Positions 12,801 to 25,239 of a DNA stretch of 64,000 nucleotides are shown piece after piece. The notes under the pieces were generated by a model, which saw nothing but the letters and a program-made list of their open reading frames with translations, was not told the DNA's origin and ran no database searches. The stretch lies in NCBI GenBank assembly GCA_036785705.1, contig JAWUZG010000137.1, forward strand, positions 186,001 through 250,000, written 5' to 3'. The translations under genes and the position numbers were made by a program. Source of the stretch: Acanthornis magna (lineage: Eukaryota; Chordata; Aves; Passeriformes; Acanthizidae). Each line of letters begins with the position of its first letter. Position 1 is the first letter of the stretch.

Positions 12801-14870
12801 ATAAAAACTATTTTCTGCAGCAGAAGTGAAAAATTAATAGAAATAACATTCTTTTGCACAATTTTGACTACAATCTCCAGTTCTCACATGTCCACAGATA
12901 ATTTTGAGATTTTGCCTACAGCTGAATTCCCGCACAAAACAGAATATTGCTGTTTATTAGGATATTTGTGGTACCAAGATACAGTTTAAGTTCATGTGCT
13001 CCTCACGGTTTTTTTCACTTTTGTCTGGGGATGTACCTCTTATCCTCAAGGAAAAGACTTGATGAATATTTACAACCTTCAACAATGCATTTCCAAAAAT
13101 CAAGCTTGTTAAAGTATATCGATATGTAGAAGGAAAAAAAATGTGTGAAAAATTTGTTTACAACCCTAGATGAGACTTTCTTAAGTAGAATGAGTCTGAA
13201 TATTTTCAGATTGAATCACAGAGTGGGAATGGAGCTTCTGTCTCCCTATCTCTCTGTCTCTCAATCCCTAGCTCTTGCACAGATGTTCCACACCACAGGA
13301 AAGGAAGAAAACTTGTATATAAATATGCATGCTCATATAAGGGATTTTTGTATCTATTTTTGTACAAAAAAGGCAGAAAGTTTCAGTCAATGGTGTTAGT
13401 ATGTCTTGTCTTCTCTCAGCTCTGAGACATATTTTCTTTCAAGTATTTTGGTTTCCTGAAACTTTTTTTAGATAACTCTGTTTTCCAAACCACATTTTCT
13501 AGATACCATCGCACACAGTATGAATTTGACATCTCTGTTTTTCAAAACTTGATTTACTGATTTACAGCCTTTGAAAGGTACAGTTTCAAAGATTTAACAA
13601 CTATTATGGGAGCTCTGCTCTAGAGAACCGTCTAATCAATTACACAATTCATTATCAGCCCTATATGTTGTTTACTGAGGAAACTATTGTTGAAAGCTTG
13701 AAGCAGTGAAGAAAACGCCAAGTCCTGATGCAAACTCAGAACCTGGGTGGAGATCTTGTGGTTTGTGCTGCCACGGCAACGGGGAGGAACATGGAACGAG
13801 GTGGAAGCCTGGTCATATTCTTCTACTTGATACCCAGGAATGTTTTGTGTAAACCAATTATAATTTTTTTTTTAATACTAATAACATTTCTTTTTACTAA
13901 TAACTTTATTATTACTATTCCAATTTTTGACAAATGATGCATTTGTACTGGGAAATTTCTCATAAAGAAAATATAATGACTTACGGAGTGGCCTGTTCCA
14001 TTTTTTCTAGTGAAAATTTCTTACAGAGAAGGAGACTGTCCCAAAAAAAATCTTCAAAGATTTTTATTAAGTCTTGGATCAACATTTGTTGCTCTCTCAG
14101 AAAAATTAAAGTAATCACTTAATTAGTTGCTCTTCAGTCTCTATTTTGAACAACTTTATTGTGCATTTTCCTTCACCTGTTATTTAAGGTCAAATATAGT
14201 TCTATGCATTCACAAACACCACATGAGTCTGCTTGGAGTTTCTAAGTATTATTTGCTCTTATCACGCTGTAGTTAGGGACAGTGAATCTCTTTTCTTTAT
14301 CATTACCAGAAGCGGGCAGGGTTTTTTATGAAACTGAAAAGAATGAGTAATTGGCTCATTTAAAGATATATATATAGTTCCCTGTATTTTCTAACTATTG
14401 CTAGGTCAGCAAATTTTATGATGGAATTTCTGAAAAAATTCCTTTGCTATTCCGTTAGCCTTTTTATGGTGGCTCTTTCTCAGTTCTAATCTAAATTTAG
14501 CCCTGTAACCAATTTAACACAAGGTTTTAAAAATGGAAAGCATTAAGGTTTAGCATTTTATGTATGAGGCATTTTCAAAGTATCCATTCATGGATGGAAT
14601 TCAAAATTTCCATGCATGTGACTCCATCACTGGTTATAAACTGGAGCTCTCACTTTACACTACTCTGCAGTGATAATATCAAGCTCTTAATAGAGACAAA
14701 CATTTCACAGGGGAACAGTGGATCTTTTAGGGAAAAAGGCAGCTGCTACAATAAGAAATAGATACATTTATTAATATTTTTAATGTTGGTTTAAAATGGA
14801 TTTAAGCTTTTTCTATATTTAACACACCTGATTCAATTCTGATGTCAGATATCTTAAAGTTTTCAGGGGC
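6884..14870. other. Long non-coding interval, nothing recognised
   Basis: About 8 kb of AT-rich sequence with no CR1 or LTR signature and no frame above about 120 codons. The longest frame (7502-7864, plus) has no domain-like sequence and is probably chance. A CpG-containing word at 13765-13780 resembles an RFX X-box (see findings). Confidence 0.6.
13765..13780. promoter_or_regulatory. X-box-like (RFX) imperfect palindrome
   Basis: The 16-mer GTGCTGCCACGGCAAC resembles the bipartite RFX-family binding site (TGCC and GGCAAC half-sites around a two-base centre). It keeps a CpG in a CpG-poor neighbourhood. A single motif match proves little, so this is only a candidate. Confidence 0.25.
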
Positions 14871-14872
14871 TT

Positions 14873-14938
14873 TGGGGTTGGTTGGTTGGTTTGGTTGGTT
14901 TGTTTTGGTTTTTTGGTTTGTTTGTTTATTTATTTGGA
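14873..14938 (+). repeat. GGTT-repeat / G/T-rich tract
   Basis: A second almost purely G and T stretch on the plus strand. At 14876-14898 there are six GG pairs separated by TT or TTT, then TTTG and TTTA repeats to about 14938. Like the tract at 6.7 kb it could fold as a two-tetrad G-quadruplex. It is probably a degenerate tetranucleotide microsatellite. Confidence 0.85.
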
Positions 14939-14939
14939 G

Positions 14940-17900
14940 GTGGGAGGTTGGCTCTTGTTTTCCCTCTACTTCTACTTAAATTCCACAGTGCATAGCCCTT
15001 GGCTACCAGCTGGACCCTGGAAAATTATCTGTGAAATTTGTGACATATCAGGCATTTTATTATGACCTCTCCAATTTTAAATTTTGTTGTCTTGAAAATT
15101 CTCATCTGATAGTCTAGTTTCTATTCAATGACAGTGCCAGGCTCTTCTTGTAAGGCCACCAATAAAGTTTTAGTTTCTGTCATCATGGGTTTAAATTTTG
15201 TTGAACAAGACACCTCCCAGGTCCATTCAGACAGATATGGATGAAAAGGCAAAACATTTTACCTTAGGAACTTAGTTTTTCACAGATTCAGGAAGCATTC
15301 ATTTTCTCATAAAAGAAATTCTATGAAAAAAAATAGAAAGCAGAAAGTTAATCTCTGCTGACTCACACAGAAAAAAAGATTAATTAAACTTGTTTTAGAG
15401 TGGAAGCAGAGGAGGCCCACTAGAATCTTTGAGGGAGAGAAAAATCCATTTTATAAGAACAAGAAGAATTTGATTTTCACAGTCTAACCATATAAAGGCA
15501 TGATCTGAGTTCTGCCTAGAAATGAATCTCCACAATTATCTAAATATTCTGCATAAATGAATGTATGAGCTGGTGTAAGAATGGATACATAGAATGAATA
15601 TTAAGAGAAAATTTTGTTATTAGAGGACTTAAATTTCAAAGAGACTTGCCTCCATAAATAATTGCAGTAGCATCTAACAGAAATCTAGCTAATTTTAGGG
15701 TGGACCTTAAGAAATATTGTAAAAGGTATTTCTACTTCGTTGATTAATGACAAGGAATAGTACATACTGAACTTTAAGGTCTCATCTCCTTATGATATTT
15801 ACCTCTCCTGCTCTGCTAAAGCAGGAATTTTGGTTTGTTGATCATGCTTTTCAGGACATTTTAAATCCATTTTAATGTCCTAATTTGGAAGAGGCCACTA
15901 TAATATTAACATATGACAATTCTGTTTATATATATATTAAGGGGAAATTTAAAAAACTCTATTTTTTATCTGTAATTTTTCCTTGTATTTTTTCCACAAA
16001 CTAAATGGATGATCAGAGATTTTTTTTTTCCTTTTAAAACCAAAGTATAGAACATGTAGAAAATGCAAGGAAAAGTAAAATCTGACATTTTGCAACGCAG
16101 TATTTGTGGCCATAGCAACAACATAAAAGGGCTGATATAATCAGAACCTGAGGTGGACAGTGGACTGGTCACCACAGAGAGAGACAGACTGAGAAGAAGA
16201 GGGTCAGCTCAGGCTGGAGAATGGCGAATGCAATGCCCTCTCCTGTGGCAGTCGGTTGCTTCCCTTTGATAATGGTCTGGGATGACAGGAGGAGTAATGA
16301 TTCCAGCGTGTAATATTCTCTATCTGGAAATGTGTTGAAATCCATGTCCTCACAGAGACAGCATGTCTAAAACATCTCATCAGAGTTTCACCGAATAGCT
16401 AAGGGCTCTGCAAGCTTCCAAAAATACACAAGCTAATGAAGGAAATAGCCGCTGGCTTCAGGGCTTTTTTTTTTTTTTTCTGAGAGAGGTAACTCACTTA
16501 AACATGCTGTTTTCTTTTTGCTTTCAAGAGATGGACTACACTTTCAGAAACTGTATGTTCCTCCAGTCATATATTCTTTTTTCTGTGCTTATAAGCAATT
16601 TTATTACTAAGTTCATGTGATTTCTGTGCATGTATATGCATATATGTTTGGAATTTGTATGATTTAATATTTGCACATATTAAGTGAAATATAAGTATAA
16701 TAGCCAGTTACCTTCCACATAATGGGTACACGTGACAATTGTGAATATTCTTTTTGTTGCGTTCTTATTTATTAGGCACACAGAAATAATATTACTAATT
16801 TCATTGTAGGTGGGTGTTTGCCATAGAGTAATAACCTTGTAAGCAAAGTTGGAGACTCAAAGCATGAAACAGGAATAGAATAAAAAATAAAGATGAAGGA
16901 GAAGAAGAAATGCAGGAAAATGTATTTAAATTGAAAAAAATTATCTTATGTGATAATAAAAATAATTAGGTCTTTTATTGTTTCCTATTACACTCAGGCA
17001 ACTAAATGTGTTCTGAAAGTCAATTCTCTGTAAAGCTGTTAAGGTTTGACAATGCACAGATTATGGGACCAATTTTCATATGGACTTTGTTCCACCACAA
17101 TTAGTAGAATATCTGACTGAGGGGAGGGACCACAATAAGGAAAATGGTCAGAGATTAGTTGGAATGCTAAAAGAAATAGATTTTAAAGAGTTACTTTTTT
17201 CATAAATTCATAAAAACGGTCACATATTTTATTCAAGATAATAATTCTGTACTTTGCTGTAGTTTCTACAATGGGGATTGTGACAGAGATCTTCTGTCAA
17301 GCTAAAGGGAAATTGTTATTTAACACAGCAATATTGTTTATTAAAATTTCTATTATCAAGTCTGTTTGGGGTAATTTTTTAAACTTAATTCCATTTCTTG
17401 CAGAACACCTTGTTAAATAAGCATGAAAAATTCTGGAATAGAGTCTTTTCTCACAAGTGTTGTGAAATCTTATGATTTAGTGATTTATTGTGAGTAGATT
17501 TCCCTACATAAACAGTGATGTTAATTATATTTATCATATGGAGTGTTTGGTTTTTTATTATATTTTTTATATATTTTGTTCATTTGTTCATATCAAGAAG
17601 TAAGGGGGGAAAAGCAGACTTGTGCATTTTTCTAAGTTAAAAACCATATATATACAGTCACATATATAAATAATTTAAAGGAAATTTAAAAGGTATTGAA
17701 ATTGTAAGGAGGAGGAAAATTAAATGTAGTCCTGGATTTCAGGAAGTGCTGAGCCTCATCACTGTGAGGTCAGTGGAAACTATGAATTTGGAATATACAT
17801 AAAACGGATTTTATCACATTCTATGCAATTATTTGGAAGGCTCCATGCTTCATATTGGTATGCTGTCAAATAGTAGAATCACAACAGAATCACTGAGTGT

Positions 17901-19270
17901 GCTGTGTTCCAGTGTGTGTATGGATGGATGGAGGAGAGAGACAGGGAGGAATCAAAAATATTTCGGTGTCTGTGGCCATGTAACTTCTCTTTCCTATGTA
18001 GCGGTATTCATTTCAGGGCTTTATTATGACATATCATAAATCAACATTACAAGCTGGCAAGCAGAGATAAATAGTGGCAGGGCTCTTTTTATTCTATTTT
18101 GTGCTGCTGAATACTTTGGAATCTCATTTTTGACAGCTTAAGGCTGAAGTTTCCAATATTCCCAACAACTTTTTTTAAATACACAAATGAATGGCACACA
18201 GCACACTGTTAAAAATGAAAAGGCCTCATCACCAACATCCACACACATCAACAGACACACACTCATACAGAGTGTATCAAAATGAATTAAACTTGCCAGC
18301 TTTCCCTTCACATCTGTCTTTTGTTGAAAATGATAACGGATGCTTCTCCTCACATTAAACAGGAGCAAGAAGAAGCTAGAGCAAAAAACATAGCTGTGGC
18401 CTGATTTAATAGGCTAATCTTGTCTGGAAAATATTTATTTTTGAGGGATTTATTCACTTTGAATGTTTCTAAGCTTCAGCATATTTTTCTCTTTTTTTCC
18501 TGTTTTCTATGTAAATACAATAAACCGAACAAATAGAGTTATTGCATTTATTTTGCTCTGAGACGATAATATTCTAATAGTAAAGACCAATAATAATAGA
18601 CATAATTAGAAATAATAATGATACTAATTGCAGTGCAGGCAGCATCCTGTCATCCTCAGGCCAGTCAGAAATGCCTTGAAGTACAGGAAAAATGGATGCA
18701 GCAATTTAGAGTGTAGTGAGAGAGTATAAATATAGAATATAACCTGACTGCCTGGATTTACCTCAGATCAGTGTAAAAAGTACTCTGTATACAGTGTAAA
18801 AATAATTCTGTATGCAAAGACTCAATTCAGAGAAGACAATTGAGAAAAGGAAGCTTTTATGCCCCCTATTATCTCCTTCCTTTAGCACTGAGAACGTAGC
18901 TTAAAATCTGATTACATCATGTGTGCACATCTGCCTAGTGTGACAAAAACTGGTCCAACAAGAGAAAGACCCTATCATAAGTCCATTTTTCTATAAAAAT
19001 GGTGGTCTAATTAAGCATTAAGAATCACAATTTTTTAAAGTTGTGAATATGACATTTTCTGTGTAATTAAATCTTTCTCTAGGAGATATAAGGCCCTGCC
19101 TGCATGTGCTCCTACATGAATGACCTCTGCTAATCACAGCTGTGACACCAACACTTCTTTCTTACCAGAAGTGAACCCCTAAAAACAGAAAAAACTGAGC
19201 AAATTGAAAGTCTGAAAAATGATTTTAGGACCTCAGAAATTTCCCACAAAACCTCCTAATAGTCTGGTTA
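14940..19270. other. Non-coding interval, nothing recognised
   Basis: AT-rich sequence with homopolymer runs (15 T at 16465-16479) and no transposon signature or credible frame. The blocks near 16.06-16.33 kb and 18.0-18.13 kb look less AT-biased and less repetitive than their flanks, but I cannot assign a function. Confidence 0.55.
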
Positions 19271-19278
19271 TATATGCC

Positions 19279-19296
19279 GTGACAAATATTTGTCAC
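19279..19296. repeat. Perfect 18-bp palindrome
   Basis: GTGACAAATATTTGTCAC reads identically on both strands with no spacer. It sits at the left edge of the GC-richer block interpreted as an LTR, so it may be part of that element's end or of its insertion site. Confidence 0.8.
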
Positions 19297-20065
19297 ACAC
19301 GCTCCAGTCTGTGACATCTCTCAGAAGGTCTAATGACATTCGGAGAGGCTCAGGGAGGCCTTGGCAGAGCAGGACGCTCTGCTCTGGACCGTGGTCCAGC
19401 AGCTCAGACGATGCCTTGTTTGCAAGGCTATCAATAGTGGATGGAGAGGAGTCTGGTGCTGGTTTTGGGGTTGAGCTATGCTGAAAACAGTCTGCTCACC
19501 AACCCCAAACTCACATCCTGAGAGTGAGGCAATCAGAGATGTTGACTGGCAGTCAATCACTTTACACCATAAAAGTACAGTCGACTCTCATATAGTTGGG
19601 TTGCTCTGACATATTCCTCCTTGGAGTGTGTAGAGATTCCTTCTTTGGATTCTGAGGATGCCCCCCAAGGATACTCCTCAAGGCTGAGTGGAAAAGGTCT
19701 GCCCAAGTGTTGGCATGGTGAGTTACATCAATCTCTACTTAGTAATTGTTTCTTTTTGCTAGCTTTACTACTACTGCTTTAGCATAATTGCTTTAATATA
19801 GTGCACTATATTATACTATTTACTACTAAGTGCACTATATTATACTTACACTACTAGTAGTTTTAACTTTTATACTGTGTAGTAAATAATAATTCTAATT
19901 AAGAACTTTCGTCTAAGCATTTGTAATAAGAAATATTTAATTTAATATTAATAGATCTGATTTGCAATCTTTAATCCTGTGGGATTAAACCTTTGATGAA
20001 GTCTGGGGCTAAAATTGGATCCAACCACACCTTGATTCCTCTTTAAGGAGTTTAGAACACAAGGG
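19290..20065 (+). mobile_element. Probable old LTR (endogenous retrovirus)
   Basis: A CpG-containing, GC-richer block (19,290-19,700) passes into an AT-rich part ending near 20,065, unlike either flank. A TATA-like word (cataaaag, about 19568) is followed by a short GC-richer leader and then a part with a directly repeated 17-mer. The overall pattern resembles a U3-R-U5 arrangement on the plus strand, and the 3' part reminds me of avian ERV LTRs. I could not find clean TG...CA ends or a target-site duplication, so the limits and class are uncertain. No internal viral genes are present. Confidence 0.4.
19801..19846. repeat. Direct repeat of a 17-mer
   Basis: GTGCACTATATTATACT occurs at 19801-19817 and again, identical, at 19830-19846, 29 bp apart. 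Related TACTACTA words fill the spacer and flanks. It lies inside the probable LTR and looks like a small internal duplication. Confidence 0.85.
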
Positions 20066-20069
20066 CATC

Positions 20070-21011
20070 CTTTTATGCACCTCATGACTCAACATCAGGG
20101 CTTCACCAATAATCTTTATTGGAAGCTCCAACTACACCTGCATCTCTTGGTTAACATTCCAGCAGATACACATAAAGTCAAATTATGGAGAATCCAGTTA
20201 TTTTTGTGGAAAGGCTTCATTTTATTGATTTATTTTAAAAGGAAAAAATCACAAATAAGTATTTCCTCAGAAAATTGACTGTCTTGATTTTACCAGTTTT
20301 TTCCTTAAATCAATTTTGCAAATAAAGAAAATACAGATGGAAATGTATAAGTGCAAATTTTACATAGCAGAGTCTATACATTGGGAGGTAATGGGTCACA
20401 GTCCTTTGACTAAAAAGGCAAAAGTACCCCTTCCTCCCAATTGAAACCATTAGTGGACATTAGAAACAAATAGGTCAAATGCACTAATGGAACAAAGAAG
20501 ATATTTTTTTTCCCCTGCTTCTCTTTCCTAGGTGTCTGAGGCTGTAGCCAGGAGAGCTGAGAAAAACAATATGGCTGTAGCACCTTCCAGGACTCTGGAA
20601 GTCACTTTTGCAGCTTCTTCATTGAACTCATCATGGTCAGAAGTTATACCTAAAATATTCCTAATATATAAGGCTGATTGAAAGCTTCCCAATAGCATTT
20701 CATTTGAACAACAGTGGGAAGGTACACACAAAGATGAGTGATGGGTGTATAATTTTAAAATAGCTTGTAGTAACCTAAAACATGTTAGAAATCTATTTCT
20801 TTCGAGAAATTAGATTAAGAGTAATAAAGAATCAGATTTTTACTGAGACCTGATAATCAAGAAATCCTTGCTTAATAGTCAAGGACAATGGAAATACTTT
20901 TATTTCCACTGACTCATTATGTACTTCTATTTTCAGTCTTTGGGATTATATTTGTGATTGGCCCTGTGCTAAATTATTTGCATAAAATCTGATAATAATG
21001 GCAGGGAGATG
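20070..21011. other. Non-coding interval, nothing recognised
   Basis: No transposon signature. A minus-strand frame of 67 codons (20528-20731) has reasonable composition but no recognised homology and no supporting splice sites, so it is not called as a gene. Confidence 0.55.
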
Positions 21012-21249
21012 ATATAAAAGAGTCTTCTAGTTCCATGCTAATGAATAACTGTTTCACTGAGGAAAAACTGTGAGATTTCACACCATTGATTCCCTCTAAA
21101 TATAAAATAACTTGGTACAAAGATACTGCATATAAAAAAGTCAATTAGTTTCATGCTAATGAATAACTCTGCTTCACTGAGGAAAAGCTGTGAGACTTCA
21201 AAACCATTCGTTCACTCTAAATACAAAACAACTTAGTACAAGATACTGC
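21012..21249 (+). repeat. Head-to-tail tandem duplication (~119 bp unit)
   Basis: Unit 1 (21012-21129) and unit 2 (21130-21249) both start with atataaaa, share the core ATGCTAATGAATAACT, then TTCACTGAGGAAAA and CTGTGAGA, and end with AGATACTGC. By eye about 85% of positions agree, with small indels. Two directly adjacent copies with no spacer indicate a segmental tandem duplication and not a transposon pair. The divergence suggests it is old. No coding potential is visible. Confidence 0.85.
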
Positions 21250-23586
21250 ATGTTTTACAGGGTTTGTATCTTTGTGGCATTTTGAAGTAAAATGCTTAAT
21301 AACTAGACTCAATGCTAATGGTAAATCAGTAAGATTAAATATTTCTATGAATCATTTTATTAATAAAACACAGGGCTCATTAAAGAACTATTGAACTGTT
21401 ACACCGTAATATTTCAGTATCAGCATTTTATAAACATTTCAATTAGCACAGATTGACAACTTAGAACGGGAGGTGTAAAATACTTTAGCCACATTATAGG
21501 ACACAGAATGCAGACTGTTGAGGGATAAGGGATAATATTTCAGTGGGATCATAACTGCATATCAAGTTGAACATTTTAAAAAATAAATATATAAAGCATG
21601 TCTAAATTTGAGCTTTTCAAGGACTTTCTGAAGGGCTGTGTGCTGCTACTCGTCACTACATCATTTTGCTATTATCCTTGGAGGGAAGACTGCCAACCTG
21701 AAAGGAATTTGGACAACTGAGGACAAAGATATGCATACTTAAACACCAAAAGAATAATGATAGCTTAAGAGAACAAAGTGAAGAATAAAGTGCCTTCAGT
21801 AAGAATGTTTAACATATGTAAGTGGTGCAAAATGATAGCTAGAAGTCTGCACTTTAAATGTGCTTCAACATTTAAAAACGAAAGCACAAAATGACCACAG
21901 AGCAAGTGCTGGGAGAATGTCAAACATTATAATGTCCTGATTCTTTTGAAGTTCTACATGTCCAACATTTACTTAGCTCTTATCCTGATAATTATCCCAT
22001 GTATGCTGTGGGGGAAAAAAAAGCCTGCATGAGGTACTAAAACAAGGGGGGGAATCAGTTTGGTAATTTGATTTCACCCTCAAGCTGTCCTCTATTTCCC
22101 ACTTCTGAATGATATTAATGTGAATAGGAACTGATGTTGGCTTAAGTAGGGAGAGAGAGAATGTAATGGTAGAAGAGGCAAGATAAAGAGTGTTTTCAGA
22201 ATCTCAGATTCCTTCACCAGAGAAACACAATTATTCAATTCTAGTCTCCACTTTCTTGAATTACAGCTGCTGAAGGGAAAAAGCTTTTTATTTTGAGCTT
22301 AGTGAAACAAGAAAATGATGCAAGATATTCTCTTATTCTCTTCAGAGTGCAGAAATGTATAATATTATGTAGTAGGGGCAGGACCTTCTTTTTCATCCCA
22401 TTTTAATGGTGTTGCCTTTTCTCCCACTGCCTGAAAAATTTCAGCCCATGAAACCAAATTCATTTTTCATGTAAGTGGTGCAATTCTCTGAAGTTAACTG
22501 GAGAGAAGAAAGTTACTTAAAATACATCTGTATAAACATGTTATCATTATCTTTTTCCAAATATCTTTTTCATCAGCTGAGGTACTCAGTGGAAGGGCAA
22601 GTTGTTCCCTGGTATGGTAATCTGTCACTGTCAGTTTTCATTCTGGGAGCATAGATGGAAAATGATCTCTCTCTTAACAAGCAAGAAATTAGTGTTGTTT
22701 AAGTGTCACAATGGTTATTGATTATTGTTTTAATTTTATTTTTTTGTTTTATTTGGGTTTCTTTTTGGTTTTTATTTGGCTGAAAAATATATTCTGTTCA
22801 CATAGATAAATGCCTTAAATTCTGTTAACTGTAAGGTCTCATTTACTTGTATGTGTAGAAAATGTTATGCTAGACCACTTTCAGTATAAAACAGTCAGGA
22901 AAAATGTTTTATTTGGAAACCTTATAAAAGCAGACAACAGATTTAAGAAGAATCTTTAACGACCTTAAACATAATGTGAATAATGAATTCTTGATACCTT
23001 GATGTTTACTTTTGGTTTCTGTGTGACTTCATATAAAAGACAAAATATGGTTTAGGCATGTATCCTATGACAAAATCTCAGTAGCATAAAAAACTTTGGC
23101 TTAATTGATATCAAAACCAGGAACAAGTCATTTTCCACTTTGCCATGTACTTGCAAAAAAAAAAAAAAACCATACAAAATATCTGGCTGATCTGTTGGAA
23201 CCTCTCCCAGTCATTTTAAAACCAGTTTAAGTTTCCTGTGATACATTTTGCTTCCCTGGGTTTAGAAGCTTAACAGACTATCTGGAATGTCTAAATTGTT
23301 TTCGTTTACATATACATGTGATATACACAAGCAAATTTTGATTAATGTTTGCATTATTTATCTTAAAGAGTACTTAAATCTAATGAACACTTACACTAGT
23401 CATTTCTGCATCAGATATAGGGGAATAACTGAAAAGACTGCATAGCAACAAGGATCAGGAAATTAACAAGTTCAAAAAATGTTCATTAAAACGTAGAATA
23501 AGTTCCTAGTAATACAGACAGAGATGCGTGGAGAATCTCTGTTAACAAAAACAGTGTATAATACCTAAACTATTTCATGCTTATCA
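21250..23586. other. Non-coding interval, nothing recognised
   Basis: AT-rich DNA with a 15-base A run at 23155-23169 and T/G-rich patches near 22.73 kb. No gene or transposon that I can support. Confidence 0.55.
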
Positions 23587-24615
23587 GAGAATCACAGAAC
23601 AGTGGAATCACAGAATGTTTTTGTTTTGGGTTGGAAGGGGCATTCCAACATCATCGAGTCCAAGTCTCCTGTCATGGGCAAGGACATGTTTCACCAGATC
23701 ATGTCACTCAAAGCCCCATCCAATCTGACTTTGAACACTGCTAGCAACTGGACAGCTGCAACTTTTCTGGGCAATCTGTTGGAGCATTTTGCCATCCTCA
23801 TTATGAAAAAATTTCTTCATAACATACAGTAGGAACTGATATGGGTTTAACTTAAAACCACTAACCCTTGTCCTTTCACTGCAGGCCTTGGTAGAAAGTC
23901 TTGTCCATCTTTCTTTCTTATTTTACATATATTGTCTCTAAGAAGTTGTCCTCAGAGCCTTCTCCTCTCCAGGCTGAGCAACCCCAACTCTCCCAGCCTG
24001 TCTTCATAGGAGAGGTACTCCAGCCCTGACCATTTTTGTGGCCTCCTCTGGGCTGCTCAAAGAGATCCAAATCTTTTTGCTGGGACCGCAGAGCTGTACT
24101 CGTACTCCAGGTGGGGTCTCACAGGAGTGAAGTAGAGGGGAACAATCAACTCCATGAACATTTGGATGCACCAGTGCGTGATTGACTTTCTGGGCTGCAA
24201 GCACACATTGCCAGCGAGTGTAAAATTGTACATCAAGCCGTGTTCCCAAGTTCTTCCCCTCAAGGCTGCTCTCAATTAATTAATCATCCAGGCTCCATGG
24301 ATGTTGAGGGTTGCCCTAATTCAGATGCACTGCCTTGGACCTAGGGTTTGGTTTTGTTAATGAAGTTGTTGTGGCTCACTCCTCAAGCCTGTCAAGGTCC
24401 CTCTGAATGGCATCCCTCTGTTTTACCAGATCAACCACACCAGTCAGCTTGGCATCATCTGCAAACTTGTTGAGGGTGCACTAAATCTCACCATGTCATT
24501 AAGGAAGATATTAAATAGTATTGGTGCATTAAAGGACAAAATTAGTTTCAGGTTTCCACTTGGTCATTAAGCCATTGACTGTAACTGAATGCAGCCATCC
24601 TGACAATTCCTTCTC
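23587..24615 (-). mobile_element. CR1 LINE fragment, 3' end preserved
   Basis: The left edge (agaatcacagaac...gaatcacagaatg...gggttggaagggg) is the complement of the CR1 3' terminus, with its short terminal repeats. Going right, the sequence runs back through ORF2. A tract encoding a PLY...VRPHLEY-like C-terminal peptide lies near 24.1 kb on the minus strand. The reverse-transcriptase catalytic box (K-F-A-D-D-A) is at 24451-24468. The copy ends near 24,615, where it meets an LTR in the same orientation. It is 5' truncated, as most CR1 insertions are, and has stops and frameshifts. Confidence 0.9.
24004..24468 (-). pseudogene. CR1 ORF2 reverse transcriptase remnant
   Basis: This is the broken C-terminal part of the CR1 RT, which normally copies CR1 RNA at a nicked target. 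Both catalytic aspartates of the F-A-D-D box are still encoded at 24454-24465, but the frame is interrupted. The C-terminal LY...VRPHLEYEY segment is readable only in separate overlapping frames (24004-24249 and 24057-24275). The endonuclease and the RT N-terminal half are absent. It cannot be functional. Confidence 0.8.
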
Positions 24616-25090
24616 TAACAGTCCATGAGAAACTCATCGATTGAGGTAAACACAGTTTAATAAATAAAGAAAAAACCTCACATGCAAGCAAACCAAACCA
24701 AAGAATTCATTCATTGCTTCCTATAGGCAGGGAGGTGTTCAGCCATCCCCAGGAGAGCAGGGCTCCATCATGTGTGACTGTGACCTGGGAAGACAATCAT
24801 CAGTCCAAATGTTATCCACGTGCCTCTTTCCTCACACAATATGGACATGCTGATATGATTCTCCTACTCCCCAGATCATCCCTATAAATTGTCTGTAAAA
24901 TGCCCACAAATGTCCACTGCATTCGTTCAGTGCATGACCTGAGGCTCCATCTGTCACGATGGCCACTCAGGACAGGAGAGGTGGTGTGTTTTGTGGAGTC
25001 ACTGGGCACCAGAGCCAGCTCAGATCAGACTGTAGCTGCACTTCCACTGCCTCGTGTGAAGCTTGTCCGCCACTGGTCCAGGTAGTTCTC
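24616..25090 (-). mobile_element. Truncated avian ERV LTR (copy 1)
   Basis: Read on the minus strand, the sequence has a box with 'ggagccctgctctcctgggg' followed by 'atggctgaacacctccctgc' (about 24725-24765), a TATA-like AATTTATAGG at 24881-24890, and then TTTATTAAACTGTGTTTACCTC (about 24640-24665). These appear in the same order as in the plus-strand LTR at 50.56-51.12 kb and match an avian LTR type I know. The U5 end stops abruptly at about 24616, where the CR1 begins. The U3 end (above about 25090) is too diverged to place. It has no internal viral genes. Confidence 0.6.
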
Positions 25091-25239
25091 ATTACAGGAA
25101 TTCTATAATGTAAAACTGAAATCAGGGGTTACAACAAACTAAAGGTGTTTCCATTAACAGTCTCCAGCCGTTGTGCCTTTGGGCCAGGCCAGAGGGCTTC
25201 ACAATGCAAAGGAACTCCTTCCTGAGCTTAGCTAGCAAC

